Part shown: one piece after another, positions 16,724 to 25,301 of the stretch
Position numbering within the stretch: position 1 is the first letter of the stretch
Layout: each line of letters starts with the position of its first letter
Source: Paenibacillus woosongensis
Lineage (GTDB): Bacteria > Bacillota > Bacilli > Paenibacillales > Paenibacillaceae
Length of the DNA: 64,000 nt
NCBI RefSeq assembly: GCF_030122845.1
Contig: NZ_CP126084.1
Coordinates: forward strand, 3,038,001-3,102,000
Direction: 5' to 3'
The notes under the pieces: generated by a model
The model's database searches: none
What the model saw: only the letters and a program-made list of their open reading frames with translations
Told to the model about the DNA's origin: nothing
Position numbers and translations under genes: made by a program

Positions 16724-17923
16724 TTGAGCAAGCTGAGATGCAAACCGTTTCTCGTCATACTATCTGCCCTGACCTTCTTGACCGCAAGCGGCTGCTGGTC
16801 CCCCGTCGAACTGAATGACCGGGCGTTCGTTAGTCTGATGATGATTGATCTAACAGAGGATGGACAATTCGAACTGACTCTCGGCTTCACGCTTCCCAAC
16901 CGGATGATTCCCGGACAAGTCGGCGGGTCGGGTGAGTCAGGCAAGGAACCGTTCGGCTATGTCACGAAAACCGGTAAAAATCTGCCGCAAGCCTATCAGG
17001 AAATTCAAAGCGATATTACAAGAAGAATTACCTTCGGACAAACGCGAACCATCGTCATTGGCAGCGCGCTGGCGAAGCATGGGCTCGATCCTCTATTGGA
17101 ATTTAGCAGCCGTCATATCACCTTCCATATTAGCGCCAATCTCTTCGTAACTCAGGGTAAAGTACTGGAGCTCGCGGAGACCCCGACAACATTCGAGCGT
17201 TTCGTTCCCGTCATTTTAAGATCCTATATCAGTCATAGGCAGACCATCGATACTACGCTTCGGGACGTTCTTCGCGCCAGATACAGCTCGGGAGATATTC
17301 TTGTGCCAATACTGACTTTAAGCAAACCGCCGAGCACGATGGCAAAAAAGGAAAAAAGCGAAGTCTGGCTCGGCATCGACGGAGCAGCTATTTTTGTAAA
17401 AGGGCGAATGATCGAACAGCAGTTGAATAAGGAAGAAATGAAGAGCGCCTTATTACTTAATTCTAACGTCAGCGAGATGACGTTTCGCATTGATTCGCCT
17501 ACAGACGGCAAGGAAATTACTTTCAATATAGAGGATGTCTCCACGAAGATCCAGGCCGGGCGCAAGGATAATACGCCAAGCATCCGTCTGATAACCAGAG
17601 GGATGGCCTCGATCCTAACCTCCGATTCCAAGCTCGATCTGCTGAACGATCAACAGCTTATTTTGCTGCAAAAAGAGCTGAACCAGGAAATTCGAAGCCG
17701 GATGATGCAAATGATCAGCTCAACGCGCGCGGTTAAGGCTGACGTTTTCCACTTAAATCAATATATTGACTGGAAATATCCAGATATATGGAAAAGGCTT
17801 CGGTCAAACTGGGATGAGTTCTATGCGAAAGAACTCGATATCGAAACGGCAGTCAATATCCGAATTCGCGGAACCGGTGAAGCTTACCGGTCAATCAGAA
17901 CGAAATGGAGAGAAGGCACGTGA
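16724..17923 (+). CDS. Spore germination receptor subunit C, Ger(x)C lipoprotein
   Basis: 399 residues starting at the TTG at 16724, with GGAGG 7-8 nt before it inside the end of gerA. Signal peptide with lipobox LTASGCWSPVELNDRAF; the CW(S/D)xxELNDRAF signature right after the lipid-modified Cys is typical of GerC. The rest follows the three-domain GerC pattern (for example ADVFHLNQYIDWKYPDIWK near the end). It anchors to the outer face of the spore inner membrane and is needed for receptor assembly. Its TGA overlaps the next start as GTGA. Confidence 0.93.
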   Translation: MSKLRCKPFLVILSALTFLTASGCWSPVELNDRAFVSLMMIDLTEDGQFELTLGFTLPNRMIPGQVGGSGESGKEPFGYVTKTGKNLPQAYQEIQSDITRRITFGQTRTIVIGSALAKHGLDPLLEFSSRHITFHISANLFVTQGKVLELAETPTTFERFVPVILRSYISHRQTIDTTLRDVLRARYSSGDILVPILTLSKPPSTMAKKEKSEVWLGIDGAAIFVKGRMIEQQLNKEEMKSALLLNSNVSEMTFRIDSPTDGKEITFNIEDVSTKIQAGRKDNTPSIRLITRGMASILTSDSKLDLLNDQQLILLQKELNQEIRSRMMQMISSTRAVKADVFHLNQYIDWKYPDIWKRLRSNWDEFYAKELDIETAVNIRIRGTGEAYRSIRTKWREGT

Positions 17924-18132
17924 TTGTAATTGCCCTTGTTTTTGTTCTAATCGGCCTATTTGAATGGTCCGACTGGCGCAAGCGCCATGAGGCCACGGCC
18001 AAACTGTGGAGACCCATCACGGTGATTGCCATGCTGCTCCTTTCACTGGAAGCTTATTTCCTGGCTAAGGACAACTGGAATTTTGAAGAAACCCTGCACG
18101 GGCTCTACAGCCTGTTGGGCCGATGGCTGTAG
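17920..18132 (+). CDS. Small two-helix membrane protein, probable germination receptor D subunit
   Basis: GTG 17920 overlaps the gerC stop (GTGA) and has GGAGAG seven nt upstream; ATG 17905 is an in-frame alternative without a ribosome site. 70 residues. Two hydrophobic segments are visible, VIVIALVFVLIGLFEW and ITVIAMLLLSLEAYFLA, joined by the basic linker SDWRKRHEATAKLWRP, with a short C-terminal tail. Small two-helix 'D' subunits are known in many Bacillus receptor operons and modulate germination. Position between C and B and translational coupling support that role here; sequence identity cannot be checked by eye. Confidence 0.75.
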   Translation: MIVIALVFVLIGLFEWSDWRKRHEATAKLWRPITVIAMLLLSLEAYFLAKDNWNFEETLHGLYSLLGRWL

Positions 18133-18165
18133 CAAGCCGCATCATTTCTCGGGAGGAAACCATAG

Positions 18166-19263
18166 ATGGAGAAGATCACGCGCCTGCAAGTATTTGCCAT
18201 GTATAATCTATACATATTTACAGTAACCATCGCCTTTATGGTGGGCCTGTACATCCAAGACAGCCACTACTCCACACCCGTGAGCATCTTGATTGGCGGC
18301 CTGATCAGCATCCTTTTTCTGTACCCTGCCTACAAGGTCACCGTCAGTCGGCCGAACGAGACGATCATCCAATATGGCAGCAGCATCGTGGGCAAAGTGC
18401 CGCATGTTTTTTTTATTCTCGTGATTGCCGTTATGAATCTGCTCCTTGCCGCAGTGAATTTACGCGAGCTCGAGGACTTCCTCATACAAGTGTACTTGCC
18501 TGGAACTCCGCCATGGCTAATCGCCCTGATGTTCGGATCCTGCGTCGCCTATTGCGTCCGCTCCGGCGTCACGACGGTTTTTCGAGCCGCTCTGGGCGTT
18601 TTTTTTATTAGCGCTCTAGCTTTTGTCATCACTCCTTTCATGATGACGCAAGCGATGAAAATTGAAGTACTTCCCGCATTAATTAACCATTTGAACTTTA
18701 AACAGGTCGGCATGACCGTATTTGATTGCATCATTATTTTCGGGGAATTTTCCTTCCTGTTCCTAATCATGCCTTTCATTGGATCGCCCAAAAAAATTTA
18801 TGGCACGGTAGCCTTGACGATCCTATCTTCCACCATTATTATTCTGTCCCATCTCATCCCGATTCTAATGATTCTAGGTCCGGAGCTAGCGGCTAATCTC
18901 ACTTATCCTGATTTGGATCTTGTCCGTTCTCTGCGTACAGGATCATTTGTGGAAACCTTGGACCCTATTTTGATCGTGCTGTGGCTGACCAGTCTGTTTA
19001 TAAAAGTCTCCTTCATGATATTCATTGCCGTCTATGCGGCATCCATATTGTTGAAGCTGCCGGATCACAAATCGCTGGCCTTGTCGTTTACAGCCTTTTC
19101 ATGCATTCTATCCATGCTCCTCGTACGCTCGCAGATCGAGATGAATTATCTGCTTGTCAGGGGGCTGCCTCCGCTGCTGATTTTTACTGAATTTGTGATT
19201 CCGGTGATATACTGGATTGCAAACGCGATAAAGTCCCGCAACAAGAAAACAAAAAATGCCTGA
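18166..19263 (+). CDS. Spore germination receptor subunit B (GerB/endospore germination permease)
   Basis: 365 residues from ATG 18166 behind GGGAGGAAA. Ten hydrophobic helices are visible. The family is related to APC-type amino-acid transporters: KITRLQVFAMYNLYIFTVTIAF at the start, TPPWLIALMFGSCVAYCVRSG mid-protein, FGEFSFLFLIMPFI later, and a short basic tail (SRNKKTKNA). In GerA receptors the B subunit binds the nutrient germinant (an amino acid or sugar) in the spore inner membrane. The specific germinant cannot be read from sequence. Last gene of the operon. Confidence 0.93.
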   Translation: MEKITRLQVFAMYNLYIFTVTIAFMVGLYIQDSHYSTPVSILIGGLISILFLYPAYKVTVSRPNETIIQYGSSIVGKVPHVFFILVIAVMNLLLAAVNLRELEDFLIQVYLPGTPPWLIALMFGSCVAYCVRSGVTTVFRAALGVFFISALAFVITPFMMTQAMKIEVLPALINHLNFKQVGMTVFDCIIIFGEFSFLFLIMPFIGSPKKIYGTVALTILSSTIIILSHLIPILMILGPELAANLTYPDLDLVRSLRTGSFVETLDPILIVLWLTSLFIKVSFMIFIAVYAASILLKLPDHKSLALSFTAFSCILSMLLVRSQIEMNYLLVRGLPPLLIFTEFVIPVIYWIANAIKSRNKKTKNA

Positions 19264-19350
19264 AGTTCAAGTAACCATTCATGGAGCATGTAAAAGCGGA
19301 ACGTATTTTATACAGCTAGTTAACTGATCCTGACCATCTAAAAACGAAAA

Positions 19351-19374
19351 ACCGCCAAGCCACAGCTTGACGGT
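19351..19374. terminator. Hairpin between gerB and SPFH gene
   Basis: ACCGCCAAGC-CACA-GCTTGACGGT, one mismatch; TTTTTCGTTTTTAG follows on the minus strand, so it mainly ends the SPFH transcript. Confidence 0.75.
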
Positions 19375-19397
19375 CCCGCATATTTTAACACTGCCTA

Positions 19398-20234
19398 TTA
19401 CTGCTGATTCACAAAAGACTGAATGTCGATGAACGGGGTGGCTCCTCCACTTACCGCAGGCAGACGTCCGTCCCATTTCTCAAGGGCCTTCTCCTGCACC
19501 TCGATTTGCTTCAATTGCACGAGCTCCGGCGTAACCTCCTGCTTCTTCAGCTTGAGGGACTCGGCTTCGGCTTGCGCCTGGGCGATCTTTTGTTTCGCTT
19601 CAATTTCGATCCGCTTCAAGTCATTCTCCGCCTTCAACGCCTGCTGCTGAGCGACCTGCTTCGCTTCAATCGAGTTGTCAAACGCCTCGGAGAACTTGAA
19701 ATTCACGATATTGATTTCATTCACGATCAGATCATATTTGGCCATTCTCGCCGTCAAATGCTCGCTGATTTCTCCGGCTACGACATCACGCTTGGCAATC
19801 AAGTCCTCGGCGGGATACCTTGCGGTAACCTCCTTGACGACCTCCTGTACCGCCGGGTTGATAATAACCGAATCATAGGCTCCTCCGACGTTGTTCATCA
19901 AATTATAAGCCGACTCTTTATTGACGGAATAGTTGACGACAACATGCGTCGACACCGGCTGCAAATCCTTGGACGAGGCGGTTGTATCTGTTTCCGTCTT
20001 TGTAACCTGGGTATTCACCTGAATCACCGTTTGGATGAAAGGTATTTTCAAATGAATGCCGGGCGACAAAATATTGTCGTTCAGCTTTCCAAACGTTTTA
20101 TACAACCCAACATGGCCGTACTGCACCTGCGTCACACTGTTCATCCCTACGAATGCCAGAATCACGATCGCTGCAATTGCAGCTATTCCTTTGTATCCCG
20201 TGTTTTTCCTTGGTTTGTTAGGTACTGCCTCCAT
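19398..20234 (-). CDS. SPFH/band-7 (prohibitin-like) membrane protein
   Basis: ATG 20234 is chosen because GGAGGGG lies upstream; the frame extends to 20249 without a better site. About 278 residues. A short basic N-terminus, one membrane helix (IAAIAAIVILAFVGMNSV), then the band-7 domain (VQYGHVGLYKTFGKLNDNILSPGIHLKIPFIQ ... NAVKEVTARYPAEDLI), and an Ala/Glu/Lys-rich coiled coil (KAENDLKRIEIEAKQKIAQAQAEAESLKLKK). Such proteins scaffold membrane microdomains and protease or signalling complexes. Monocistronic by context; partner unknown. Confidence 0.9.
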   Translation of the reverse strand: MEAVPNKPRKNTGYKGIAAIAAIVILAFVGMNSVTQVQYGHVGLYKTFGKLNDNILSPGIHLKIPFIQTVIQVNTQVTKTETDTTASSKDLQPVSTHVVVNYSVNKESAYNLMNNVGGAYDSVIINPAVQEVVKEVTARYPAEDLIAKRDVVAGEISEHLTARMAKYDLIVNEINIVNFKFSEAFDNSIEAKQVAQQQALKAENDLKRIEIEAKQKIAQAQAEAESLKLKKQEVTPELVQLKQIEVQEKALEKWDGRLPAVSGGATPFIDIQSFVNQQ

Positions 20235-20286
20235 TAAGATCCCCTCCACATATGTGTATCGCTCGCCAGCTGTCTTGGCGCCGTTA

Positions 20287-20529
20287 ATGGATAATACGCA
20301 TTACCATGCAAAAGGTAACAAAACTCCCTTCAAAAAATATCTGAGCGTAGCGTTAGGAGAAGTTGTTCAATGGGAACCATCCACAAAAACAGTATTTATC
20401 GGTGGGAAGATTGAATTAAAACCTAATCAGCTTAGCAGCGTGCTTGCGGAAGTACAGAGTATTTATGAAAATACAGGTGCTAAATTTGAAGGAGATATAA
20501 CGATTATTTTGCGGAGGCAGCGACATTAA
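20287..20529 (+). pseudogene. Possible fragment of a stalk-domain (copper amine oxidase-like) protein
   Basis: An 80-codon frame contains SVALGEVVQWEPSTKTVFIGGKIELK, which resembles the closing motif of a copper-amine-oxidase-like stalk domain (LGVKVKWDxxTKTVxI). There is no ribosome-binding site, no signal peptide and no first half of the domain, so it looks like a leftover 3' fragment. The call is weak; it could be a small intact orphan. Confidence 0.3.
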
Positions 20530-20614
20530 CCAAGCTTATGTTAATAATACAATAGTTGTATTCAATTCTGGCAGTTTTGATAAGTGCTTCATTAAATAAG
20601 ACTATACCACGAAA

Positions 20615-20643
20615 TAGAACTTCCCAATAATTAGGGAGTTCTA
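20615..20643. terminator. Bidirectional terminator before YlmA-like ATPase
   Basis: TAGAACTTCCC ... GGGAGTTCTA with one bulged T, followed by TTTTTTC on the plus strand. Confidence 0.65.
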
Positions 20644-20658
20644 TTTTTTCAAATCGTT

Positions 20659-21465
20659 TTATTTTCTGGAAAGCCAGGCGCGTTCATTTCTCCAAGTGAC
20701 ATCTACCGGCAGTTCGAAGAAGTCCGACAAGGCTTCCCCGCTGAACAGCTCCTTCGTATTTCCCTGCATGAACACTTCGCCGCGCCGGAGGAGCAGTGTC
20801 TTGGCAAAAGCCGGAACAATCTCCTCCGTATGGTGGGTGACATAGATCATGTGCGGAGCGCCGGGCTGAACCGCCAGCTCCTGGATGCTGTCCAGCAGCC
20901 CTTCCTTCGAAATGAAATCGAGACCGTTCGCAGCTTCATCCAAAATAAGCAGTTTGGGTTCAGCCATCAGCGCCCTTGCAATGAGCAGCTTTTGCTGCTC
21001 GCCCTGGGAGCAAGTCTGATACGTGCGATCAAGCAAATGGCCGCATCTTAACTGGCCCATCAACATCTCCGCCCGGTCAAAATCCTCGCTGGACGGCTTT
21101 TCATATAACCCGATCGAAGCAAATTTTCCGCTCACCACCAAATCCTGTACCTTCTCGGAACCATGGATTCTTTGCTGCAAGGAAGAGCTGACCCAGCCAA
21201 TCGATTTGCGCATCTCCCTGACATCCACTTCTCCATATTTATACCCTAGCACGGAAATCGTGCCCGTTGTCGGCCAAATATATCCGTTGATCATATTCAG
21301 CAAGGTTGTTTTGCCGGAGCCATTCAGCCCGAACAAAGCCCAATTCTCACCTGGCGCTATATGCCAGTCTATCCCGTGGAGTACGGCTTTGCCGTCTCGC
21401 CGCCACGTTACATTTCGCATCTCAATCACTTGGCTTAAACCATCTGATCCTTTCGATTCACTCAT
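20659..21465 (-). CDS. ABC transporter ATPase without a permease (YlmA-like)
   Basis: 268 residues from ATG 21465 behind GGGAGGCG. Single nucleotide-binding domain: Walker A GLNGSGKTT near residue 46, Q-loop SSLQQR, a divergent signature TCSQGEQQK in place of LSGGQ, Walker B LLILDEAANGLD and the H-loop YVTHHTEE. The divergent signature and the EAANGLDF segment match the YlmA/ModF-like group. No membrane partner is encoded on either side, so a transport role is unproven; related stand-alone ATPases act on ribosomes or with distant permeases. Confidence 0.82.
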   Translation of the reverse strand: MSESKGSDGLSQVIEMRNVTWRRDGKAVLHGIDWHIAPGENWALFGLNGSGKTTLLNMINGYIWPTTGTISVLGYKYGEVDVREMRKSIGWVSSSLQQRIHGSEKVQDLVVSGKFASIGLYEKPSSEDFDRAEMLMGQLRCGHLLDRTYQTCSQGEQQKLLIARALMAEPKLLILDEAANGLDFISKEGLLDSIQELAVQPGAPHMIYVTHHTEEIVPAFAKTLLLRRGEVFMQGNTKELFSGEALSDFFELPVDVTWRNERAWLSRK

Positions 21466-21636
21466 CTACAACGCCTCCCTGACTATACTGGCTTCCGTCC
21501 TGCCCCTATTCTTCTATGATGAATCTAAATGGCTATCCTATTGTATTTACAAAGCTAACCCGCTGGAATAAACTTGTCAAGTTAGGAAAATTGCATGATA
21601 CCTCTTTATTCAAGAGATTGGATGGTGATTTAGATC

Positions 21637-22491
21637 ATGGCGAATAGCCGTATTTGGGAAGAGGTTGCCGAGCTGCAGCGGGTTTGTGAGAAGCTGGGAG
21701 GATTCACTCTAAAACTGAACTGGGAAATCCTGCACAGCCGGAAAGACAGCAATCCGCAGGATTTATTCCTGCATCAGGACGGGAAGCTGATTGCCTTCCT
21801 GGGCGTTTACGATTTTGGTGGAAAAATAGAGCTCTGCGGCATGGTGCACCCCGATTACAGAAGACAAGGGCACTTTACCTCGCTTCTCGATCAGGCGATG
21901 CAGAGCAATAAGCTGCATGGTAGCAAAGAAATATTGCTGAACACGCCCGCCGCCTCCGACAGCGGAGTGAAATTCCTGCAAGCCCGGTCCTGCACGTATG
22001 CTTTGTCGGAATACCAGATGAAATACGAGGCATCCTCCGACCGCCTAGCAGCAGAGCAAAACGACTGCAGCCGCGTGGCGCTTAGAAAAGCCTCCTGTTC
22101 TCAGGCGGATCGTGAGATTTTGATACGTTTGGACGTAGAAGGATTCGGCCTTAGCCCGGAAGATGCCGCACGTATATACGAAGAAATCGGACCGGAGGAC
22201 GCTTCCGGGTATGACATCATTGAACGGGACGGCATTCCTGTAGGCAAAATGAGAGTCTACCGTCATCAAGGGGAGAGCTGGATTTACGGCTTTGCCGTCT
22301 TCGCCTCCTGCCGGGGTCAGGGAATCGGCGGGAAAGCCCTTCGGCAAGTGATTGACCGGGAGCGCAAGCTCAGCCATGACATCTGGCTGGAGGTCGCCCT
22401 CGATAACCCGAATGCCCGCAAGCTTTACGAGCAGGCCGGGTTCGTCATGCAGGAGGTGCAGGATTATTACAAGGCACAGCCTTTTCTTTAA
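21637..22491 (+). CDS. Tandem-GNAT acetyltransferase
   Basis: 284 residues from ATG 21637 with GGTGATT upstream. Two GNAT units are visible. The first has LIAFLGVYDFGGKIELCGMVHPDYRRQGHFTSLLDQAM, with the R/Q-x-x-G/A-type acetyl-CoA loop (RRQGHF). The second has GESWIYGFAVFASCRGQGIGGKALRQV (RGQGIGG) and ends LEVALDNPNARKLYEQAGF. Such proteins acetylate small molecules or protein N-termini; the substrate is unknown. Monocistronic, 170 bp after the divergent ATPase. Confidence 0.88.
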   Translation: MANSRIWEEVAELQRVCEKLGGFTLKLNWEILHSRKDSNPQDLFLHQDGKLIAFLGVYDFGGKIELCGMVHPDYRRQGHFTSLLDQAMQSNKLHGSKEILLNTPAASDSGVKFLQARSCTYALSEYQMKYEASSDRLAAEQNDCSRVALRKASCSQADREILIRLDVEGFGLSPEDAARIYEEIGPEDASGYDIIERDGIPVGKMRVYRHQGESWIYGFAVFASCRGQGIGGKALRQVIDRERKLSHDIWLEVALDNPNARKLYEQAGFVMQEVQDYYKAQPFL

Positions 22492-22616
22492 TTTGTAGCA
22501 TGGAGATGGAATAATGAGGTACAATAACATCCGTAGGTTTACAAGCGTATGCAGCGCCATATGAGACGGCCTGTCCGTTTTCATTTGATAGGATACCTCT
22601 AGAGGATATTGGAAGG

Positions 22617-23492
22617 ATGGATGAACTCATGCATGTAGCAAACAAGTGGGAAGATTACGAGATCATTGACGCCGGAGGCGGAGAGAAGCTGGAACGCTGG
22701 GGAGATATCATTTTACGCCGCCCTGATCCGCAGATCATCTGGCCGATTCATCACGAATCACAACAGTGGAGAAATGTACATGGCCATTACCACCGCAGCT
22801 CCTCGGGCGGCGGGCAATGGGAGATGAAGAAGCAAATCCCGGAGCGGTGGACGATATCGTACGAGCAGCTTAAGTTTTACATTCGGCCTACGAACTTCAA
22901 GCATACGGGTCTATTTCCAGAGCAGGCGGCAAACTGGAGCTGGATGATGGACAAAATACAGCGCGCTGGACGGCCAATTCAGGTGCTTAACCTGTTTGCC
23001 TACACGGGAGGCGCTACAGTTGCAGCTGCTGCCGCTGGCGCATCCGTGGTGCACGTTGACGCGGCTAAAGGCATGGTGCAGTGGGCTAAAGAGAACGCCG
23101 CCCTATCCGGTCTTAGTGAACGGCCAGTCCGTTATATTACGGATGACGTATTCAAATTCGTCCAGCGTGAACAGCGGCGCGGAAATCGCTATGACGCCAT
23201 CATCATGGACCCTCCTTCCTATGGACGGGGGCCTGGCGGCGAGATGTGGAAGCTGGAGACCAGCTTGTATCCGTTCGTGGAGTCGTGTTTGTCCATTCTG
23301 TCGGACAACCCTCTCTTCTTCTTGATCAATTCTTATACGACAGGCATCTCGCCAACCGTGCTGAGCAACATCCTGTCGATGACCGTGAAGAATCGGTACG
23401 GTGGTACTATCTCCGCCGGCGAGATCGGCCTGCCGATCACAAATTCGGGACTGAATCTGCCTTGCGGCATTCTTGGCCGCTGGGAGGAATAA
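22617..23492 (+). CDS. SAM-dependent RNA methyltransferase, RlmI/RlmK-like
   Basis: Start uncertain: GGAAGG directly abuts ATG 22617, while ATG 22629 lies 12 nt after it. 291 residues from the first. The catalytic domain shows VLNLFAYTGGATVAAAAAGASVVHVDAAKGMVQWAKENAALSG (motif I plus acidic D), RYITDDVFKFV and the IIMDPPSYGRGPGGEMWK loop (DPPSYGRG), characteristic of the 23S rRNA m5C/m7G methyltransferase group acting on cytosine or guanine. Stop codon is 3 nt from the pseudouridine synthase start; the two probably form an rRNA-modification operon. Confidence 0.87.
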   Translation: MDELMHVANKWEDYEIIDAGGGEKLERWGDIILRRPDPQIIWPIHHESQQWRNVHGHYHRSSSGGGQWEMKKQIPERWTISYEQLKFYIRPTNFKHTGLFPEQAANWSWMMDKIQRAGRPIQVLNLFAYTGGATVAAAAAGASVVHVDAAKGMVQWAKENAALSGLSERPVRYITDDVFKFVQREQRRGNRYDAIIMDPPSYGRGPGGEMWKLETSLYPFVESCLSILSDNPLFFLINSYTTGISPTVLSNILSMTVKNRYGGTISAGEIGLPITNSGLNLPCGILGRWEE

Positions 23493-23495
23493 CCC

Positions 23496-24248
23496 ATGAC
23501 CGCCAACAATTACATCGAAGGCTCGACGCCTGCGAAGTCGGGCTTCGATATTTTATACGAGGATAACCATCTGCTGGGGATCGTCAAGCCGGTTAACATT
23601 CCGACCCAAGGGGATGCGAGCGGCGATCCGGACCTGCTGTCCTTGCTGAAGGAGGATATCAAGGAACGTTACCAGAAGCCGGGCAATGTGTATTTAGGGC
23701 TTGTCCATCGGCTAGATCGGCCAGTCGGCGGAGCGATGGTCTTTGCCAAGACATCAAAGGCCGCGTCCCGGTTATCGGAGGCCGTCCGCAGCCGCAACTT
23801 CGATAAGACGTATTTAGCCATTGTGCACGGTACACCACCGAAACGACAGGATCGCCTCACGAACACGCTTCTGAAAAACGAACGAACCAATACCGTATCG
23901 GTCGTCTCCAAGGGAACAGCGGGCGGCAAAGAAGCCATCCTCGATTACGAGGTGATTGGAACGGCCGGGAACGATGGCCTTTCACTGGTCAAAGTCACCC
24001 TGCTCACCGGACGCCCCCATCAGATCCGGGTACAGCTCAGCCATATCGGCTGTCCGCTGTACGGCGACCAGAAGTACGGACAGGCCTTCAACAAACCGGG
24101 CCAACAAATCGCGCTGTGGTCGCTGTATGTCGGCTTTCCGCATCCGGTAACCAAGGAACAGGTTCATATTACCTCCCTGCCGCCGGATGAGGCTCCTTGG
24201 AGCCTTTGGAGCAGGCAGACTTACCAGGAGCTGGCTCGGCAGCTCTGA
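23496..24248 (+). CDS. RluA-family pseudouridine synthase
   Basis: 250 residues from ATG 23496, three nt after the methyltransferase stop with GGGAGGAA before it. DILYEDNHLLGIVKPVNIPTQGD opens the domain; the catalytic motif HRLDRPVGG carries the invariant Asp (about residue 73), and LLTGRPHQIRVQLSHIGCPLYGD is the KTGRTHQIR-type conserved block. It isomerises uridine in rRNA or tRNA in the cytoplasm. There is no S4 domain, so it belongs to the short RluA class. A strong terminator follows. Confidence 0.93.
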   Translation: MTANNYIEGSTPAKSGFDILYEDNHLLGIVKPVNIPTQGDASGDPDLLSLLKEDIKERYQKPGNVYLGLVHRLDRPVGGAMVFAKTSKAASRLSEAVRSRNFDKTYLAIVHGTPPKRQDRLTNTLLKNERTNTVSVVSKGTAGGKEAILDYEVIGTAGNDGLSLVKVTLLTGRPHQIRVQLSHIGCPLYGDQKYGQAFNKPGQQIALWSLYVGFPHPVTKEQVHITSLPPDEAPWSLWSRQTYQELARQL

Positions 24249-24260
24249 ATATCTATAAAT

Positions 24261-24299
24261 ATCAAGTAGGCGGGGGCCTAGTGCCCCCGTCTACTTGAT
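24261..24299. terminator. Strong terminator after the pseudouridine synthase gene
   Basis: ATCAAGTAGGCGGGGGC and GCCCCCGTCTACTTGAT form a 17-bp stem with one mismatch and a 5-nt loop. Confidence 0.85.
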
Positions 24300-24413
24300 T
24301 ATATATTGATCGATACGACGATTCTTAAAAGTCTACTCTCCTTCGAAATAAATTTAAGAATTTGCTTTACTGTTAGATTGCTTGCAATAGGAAAACCACA
24401 TGGAGTTGTTCAC

Positions 24414-24474
24414 TGAACTGTAACCCGTAAGAGGTCACTTTTTTCAAAGTGTCCATATTACGGGTTACAGTTCA
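24414..24474. repeat. Perfect 17-bp inverted repeat forming a 61-nt hairpin
   Basis: TGAACTGTAACCCGTAA (24414-24430) is exactly repeated in inverse at 24458-24474. The 27-nt interior itself nearly pairs (GGTCACTTT with AAAGTGTCC). No T-run follows on either strand, so it is not a usual terminator. The rest of 24300-24501 shows no gene. Likely an intergenic repeat or a structured RNA element. Confidence 0.7.
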
Positions 24475-24501
24475 CGCTCGCATGGGTTAATAAGATTAAA
24501 C

Positions 24502-24915
24502 CTATGCAAATGTTATTCCACCATTTGCATAATGTTCATCTAAAAAGACATCTCTCTTCTTAATCTGATAATAATACAGCAAATTATCATGACTCTGTTC
24601 ATGCAAAACAATTTTCACTAACTTTTCCTTCACTCTACTAATTAGTTGAAAAGTGCTGTATGAAACCTTCTTCAACTTCCAACCGTTAGTTAGAATTAGA
24701 TCGTACTTCTTCCAGTCAAATCCAATTAGATTGATTTCATCAAAATATATAGCAGCATCAGGAGACTTAAGAATTCGCACCAGCATGCCTCTTTCCCGGT
24801 CTACTTTGTCTGAGCCCAATTCTTCAAATGTTATTTTTTGTGATTTTAACATAAAAAGCGCACTTATGATTAAAAGACAACAAAAGCCCAACAACATCAT
24901 CCATTTTAATCTCAT
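24502..24915 (-). CDS. Hypothetical membrane-anchored protein
   Basis: 137 residues from ATG 24915 with AAGGAG upstream. An N-terminal helix (WMMLLGFCCLLIISALFML) anchors or exports the protein. The mature part has FEELGSDKVDRERGMLVRILKSPDAAIYFDEI, YDLILTNGWKLKKVSYS and ends in DEHYANGGITFA. I do not recognise the family. Base composition is AT-richer than neighbours. It stands alone between a hairpin repeat and a gene-free stretch. Confidence 0.6.
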   Translation of the reverse strand: MRLKWMMLLGFCCLLIISALFMLKSQKITFEELGSDKVDRERGMLVRILKSPDAAIYFDEINLIGFDWKKYDLILTNGWKLKKVSYSTFQLISRVKEKLVKIVLHEQSHDNLLYYYQIKKRDVFLDEHYANGGITFA

Positions 24916-25255
24916 AATATCTCCTTAAAAAGTTGATCCCCAGATTCTCTTTCCTTGCCAATTTTCCTTATGGTGAACTACCTTTCTACTCGCTACTTCG
25001 GGCAGGTGAGTTTTAAAATAGTCTTGATTATTTGTTAACAAAATTATTATCTCTATTATCAGGTGTTATGCAAATAATGTTATAAAATGTTTATACTTGT
25101 AATAGAAACAAGAAAGGGAAATAAGAAAATGATGAGGAGGGTATAAGGAGATGTCCTACCTGTCATCTAGTTAAGCTGGTTCATAATGCTCGTTCCAGCA
25201 TAAGATCACACCTCTTATCGTGCAATATTTTTAATAGCCCAATATAAACAGCAAA
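24916..25255. other. Gene-free stretch, nothing recognised
   Basis: AT-rich sequence with no frame, RNA or repeat that I can support. Confidence 0.5.
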
Positions 25256-25288
25256 GACGCATGACCCTAAGGTAAGGATCACACGCCT
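25256..25288 (-). terminator. Terminator after the MarR gene
   Basis: On the minus strand a 13-bp stem (GGCGTGTGATCCT with AGGGTCATGCGTC, several G-U pairs) is followed by TTTGCTG. Confidence 0.6.
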
Positions 25289-25301
25289 CTAATGGAAATA
25301 C

